From CAYSPG01 sp964432885 (GTDB lineage: Bacteria > Bacteroidota > Bacteroidia > AKYH767-A > OLB10): 64,000 nt of DNA. Under the pieces are notes generated by a model. It had not been told where the DNA came from and ran no database searches. It saw nothing but the letters and a program-made list of their open reading frames with translations. Made by a program: the position numbers and the translations under genes. Of this stretch, positions 61,100-64,000 are shown piece after piece. The stretch spans positions 1-64,000 of the forward strand of contig CAYSPG010000010.1 in NCBI GenBank assembly GCA_964432885.1, in the 5' to 3' direction. Position 1 is the stretch's first letter, and each line of letters begins with the position of its first letter.

Positions 61100-64000
61100 A
61101 TGACAAAAACAAATCTAACAAAACGATTACTGTGCTGTCTTTTATTCGTTGCCACTTTTTGGACAACGGGTGCAAACGCACAATGCATTATTGGAGTAGG
61201 AACTGTCTCAACAGCCGGATCCGGTAGCGACCCCATTGATGGCTACTTTAATTACTTCCGTTATCAAACTGTTTACACTGCTGCTGAACTTACGGCCGGA
61301 GGTATGTCTGCCGGTTCAGTAATCAATTCACTTGGATTTTCAGTTACCGAAACCAATGGTCCTGGCTCAATAGCCAATTACAGTATCCGCTTAGGCCACA
61401 CCGCAGCTGCCAATGCTGCTGCTAACATTACCGATCCGCTTACCACTGTAAAAAATCCTTTTAGCTACACACCTGTAGTTCAGGCTGCCGGATCATTTCA
61501 CATGATTGCTTTTGATGCAAACTTTACATGGAATGGTACCAGCAATATAGTAGTTGATATTTGCGCTGGCTCTATACCATATCTTTCTCCTTATGGCGGA
61601 GTTAGGGTAACTTCAATGACAAGTGGTTCCAGACGTGTTCGTTGCGATGCTTGCGGAAGCCAGTGTGGTGTTGCCACTACTACGGCTAACACTAACCGCC
61701 CAAATATTCGATTTGACTTTTCAGGCGCATCTCCTTGTGTTGGCACCCCTGCACCCGGAAACACTACTTCAACTTCAAATCCTGTTTGCTCGGCTGCTTC
61801 ATTTACACTTGGCTTGCAAAACTCAACTTCTGGTACAGGTGTTACTTACCAGTGGCAGGCTGATGCTGGTGGTGGTTATTCAAACGTTTCAGGAGCTACT
61901 AACTCAACATATACGACTTCACAATTGGTAGCTACTACCTATCGTTGTTATGTTACTTGTTCTGCAGGCCCTTCTACTGGTGTTTCAAATCCTTTAACTG
62001 TAACCATGGGCGGTAACTGCCAGTGTTTATCCTATTGTGCGTCCAACGCCACCAACTCTGCCGATACCAAAATTGACTCCATCAAAGTTGATGGAAGCGG
62101 ATTTGGAACTGCCGCAGGTACTTGCGAAACTTATACCTTAACAACTACTGCTGGTTTTAGCTGGGATCAAGGTAGTACTCACACCATGCGCATTCGCAAT
62201 GGTTCATGTAGTGGTAGCCATTACACCGCTTATTATTCAGTTTATATTGATTATAACCAAAACGGTTCCTTTGCCGATGCTGGAGAAACAGTTATGACAG
62301 GCGGCCCAACCACTGCACTTAACAGCATTCCTGATTTTAACTTCACAGTTCCTGCTGGTGCAACATTAGGAAGCACGCGTGCAAGAGTTGTTTTTACCGA
62401 AGGTATTGCCCCACCTCCTGCTTGCGGTACTTATACCTATGGCGAAACAGAAGATTTCTGTGTAACCATTACTGCTCCTCCTCCGTGCGCTGGTACACCA
62501 ACTCCTGGTAACACCATCTCATCTGCGGCCAGTGTTTGTACTGGTGGTACTGTAAATCTTAGCTTGCAAAATGCTACCTCAGGTACGGGTGTAACCTATG
62601 CATGGCAAAGCTCACCTGATAATTCAACATGGACAAATACAGGAGGTACAGCCTCTACCCACACCTCAGCAGCTATAACTTCTGATACCTATTTCCGTTG
62701 CGAAGTTACCTGCTCTTCTGGTCCTTCTATTGGATATTCAAACTCTGTTCAGGTTACAGTTGCTTCCACACCTGTTGGAGGTACTGCCAGTGGCCCCGCT
62801 ACTGCATTAACCTACCAAAACCTTGTTTATACCTTACTCGGTAGCACTGGTAGTTTACAGTGGCAAGTTGCTACAGCCATCGGTGGCCCTTATGCCGATA
62901 TTAGTGGTGCTACCACTGCAACTTTAAATACCCTTGCTAATGCAGCAGGCACTTATTACATTCGCTGCAGGGCATATAACCCCGGTTGTACCGATGATTA
63001 CAGCAACATCCTTACTCTCGTAGTAACAGTTGCAGGTGATAATGTATGCGATGCTCTTCCTTTATCAATTGGAAACAATGGCCCTTATACAAATATTGGT
63101 GCCACCGCTGAAGTGGGCGAGGTTACCCCTCCCGGAACAGGATGTAACACACAAACAGGATGGTGTAGTACAGGATTCCAGATTAATTCAGTTTGGTTTT
63201 CATTTACTGCCCCCGCTTCTGGCCGCGTTTCGGTTCGCCTTAATCCTAACTTTACTTTGTGGGATAGCGAATTTGCAATTTACAGTTCGGCAAACTGCGC
63301 TGATTTTACTGAATTTGCACTTGTTGCCGCCAATGATGACTCTTTAGGATCACCATTCCAATCTTATATTACCCCTGTGTGTTTAACTCCGGGTGCAACA
63401 TATTATTTACTTGTTGACGGATACAGCACAACAACAAATGGAACTTTCGGAATTTTACTTCAGGATGCCGGTTATTTAAATGCTAACACCTCAACTGTTG
63501 GTGGAACCATGAGCACCTGCTCTCCATTTGACGGTTCTGTTACATTAAATTTTACAGGCACTGGTCCTTGGACTTATGAGTTAACTGACGGAACAAATTA
63601 TGCTAATGGTTCTGCGGCTTCAAGCCCATATACAGCAACTGTACCTTGCGGTACTAATGGTGCCCATACCTGGACATATTCTTATGTTCTTGACGGTGCC
63701 TGTGCTCAAACATATTCTGGTACTGCTACTGTTAATACCAGCAGCGCACCTCCAACATTATCTGTTGTAGTGCCAATTGTTGGTTTACCTGTTGCAGCTT
63801 GCAATGGAACCGGTCCGGTTGCTATTTCTATTCCTGCTGTACCTAACGCTACCGAATATTTATGGGATGCTCCTGCAGGAAGCAATATTAATGGTGCGGG
63901 TACAAATTATACTTCACCCACACCTTCTGCATCTCTTGTTTTTGGTCCCCCAAGCGGCTCAGGTTATTATATTGGCGTACAGGCTGGCAATGGTTGCGGA
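61100..64000 (+). CDS. Partial giant secreted protein with a GEVED domain and Ig-like repeats
   Basis: An open frame from ATG at 61100 runs off the window end (967 codons seen). The signal peptide is MTKTNLTKRLLCCLLFVATF to ANAQ. About residue 300 begins the GEVED module (YYSVYIDYNQNGSFADAGET, then YTYGETEDFCVTI). Repeated Ig-like segments read TYQWQADAGGGYS and TYAWQSSPDNSTW, followed by a pro-peptidase-like domain (NSVWFSFTAPASGRVSV). The C-terminus, where a sorting domain would sit, is outside the window. It is probably an adhesin. Confidence 0.8.
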   Translation, partial: MTKTNLTKRLLCCLLFVATFWTTGANAQCIIGVGTVSTAGSGSDPIDGYFNYFRYQTVYTAAELTAGGMSAGSVINSLGFSVTETNGPGSIANYSIRLGHTAAANAAANITDPLTTVKNPFSYTPVVQAAGSFHMIAFDANFTWNGTSNIVVDICAGSIPYLSPYGGVRVTSMTSGSRRVRCDACGSQCGVATTTANTNRPNIRFDFSGASPCVGTPAPGNTTSTSNPVCSAASFTLGLQNSTSGTGVTYQWQADAGGGYSNVSGATNSTYTTSQLVATTYRCYVTCSAGPSTGVSNPLTVTMGGNCQCLSYCASNATNSADTKIDSIKVDGSGFGTAAGTCETYTLTTTAGFSWDQGSTHTMRIRNGSCSGSHYTAYYSVYIDYNQNGSFADAGETVMTGGPTTALNSIPDFNFTVPAGATLGSTRARVVFTEGIAPPPACGTYTYGETEDFCVTITAPPPCAGTPTPGNTISSAASVCTGGTVNLSLQNATSGTGVTYAWQSSPDNSTWTNTGGTASTHTSAAITSDTYFRCEVTCSSGPSIGYSNSVQVTVASTPVGGTASGPATALTYQNLVYTLLGSTGSLQWQVATAIGGPYADISGATTATLNTLANAAGTYYIRCRAYNPGCTDDYSNILTLVVTVAGDNVCDALPLSIGNNGPYTNIGATAEVGEVTPPGTGCNTQTGWCSTGFQINSVWFSFTAPASGRVSVRLNPNFTLWDSEFAIYSSANCADFTEFALVAANDDSLGSPFQSYITPVCLTPGATYYLLVDGYSTTTNGTFGILLQDAGYLNANTSTVGGTMSTCSPFDGSVTLNFTGTGPWTYELTDGTNYANGSAASSPYTATVPCGTNGAHTWTYSYVLDGACAQTYSGTATVNTSSAPPTLSVVVPIVGLPVAACNGTGPVAISIPAVPNATEYLWDAPAGSNINGAGTNYTSPTPSASLVFGPPSGSGYYIGVQAGNGCG

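Overview
The window looks like a chromosomal segment of a Bacteroidota bacterium, probably an uncultured gliding or particle-associated lineage. Three things point there. About seventeen genes encode secreted proteins with the type IX secretion (T9SS) type A sorting domain at the C-terminus, showing the usual PNPA motif, a GxY motif and a basic tail. Several promoters fit the Bacteroidota pattern TTG - about 19 nt - TAnnTTTG. Ribosome binding sites are A-rich rather than Shine-Dalgarno-like. No rRNA, tRNA or CRISPR array was seen.

Layout. Positions 1-9.7 kb form a plastic region of tandem T9SS genes, including three paralogs that begin QNLVLNPSFEDT. It is broken up by palindromic repeats, one intact REP-associated tyrosine transposase (RAYT) and one decayed RAYT. 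Several T9SS genes there are 5'-truncated exactly at a palindrome. From 9.8 to 25 kb lie housekeeping genes: aspS, an agmatinase-family ureohydrolase, sucC and sucD (separated by a 1533-residue secreted protein), two tandem universal stress proteins, a nucleoside phosphorylase, rplU-rpmA and a small outer-membrane barrel. From 25 to 30 kb are homogentisate dioxygenase, T9SS proteins and an XRE regulator whose upstream region carries sites phased at 20 bp. From 30 to 40 kb are a NamZ-like muramidase, a LolC/E-type permease, a GT2 glycosyltransferase, a MazG-like pyrophosphohydrolase, rpe, a membrane glycosyltransferase, a lipoprotein and a TerB-ABCG fusion transporter.

Positions 39.9-43.5 kb hold an enoyl-CoA hydratase followed by paaABCD, the phenylacetyl-CoA epoxidase genes. 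With hmgA at 25 kb this suggests aromatic amino acid or phenylacetate catabolism; paaE, paaK and paaZ are not in the window. After guaB, positions 48-64 kb are almost entirely very large secreted proteins: a Gly-rich/DNRLRE/SprB-repeat protein, a beta-helix-like protein, an arylsulfotransferase-like T9SS protein and a partial GEVED-domain protein. This block also holds a 21-nt-period minisatellite and one unrecognised 328-residue protein.

The best candidates for something new are the RAYT/palindrome system that repeatedly truncates or inserts into T9SS genes, the helically phased XRE operator array and the heptad-encoding minisatellite. None of these could be compared with databases here.
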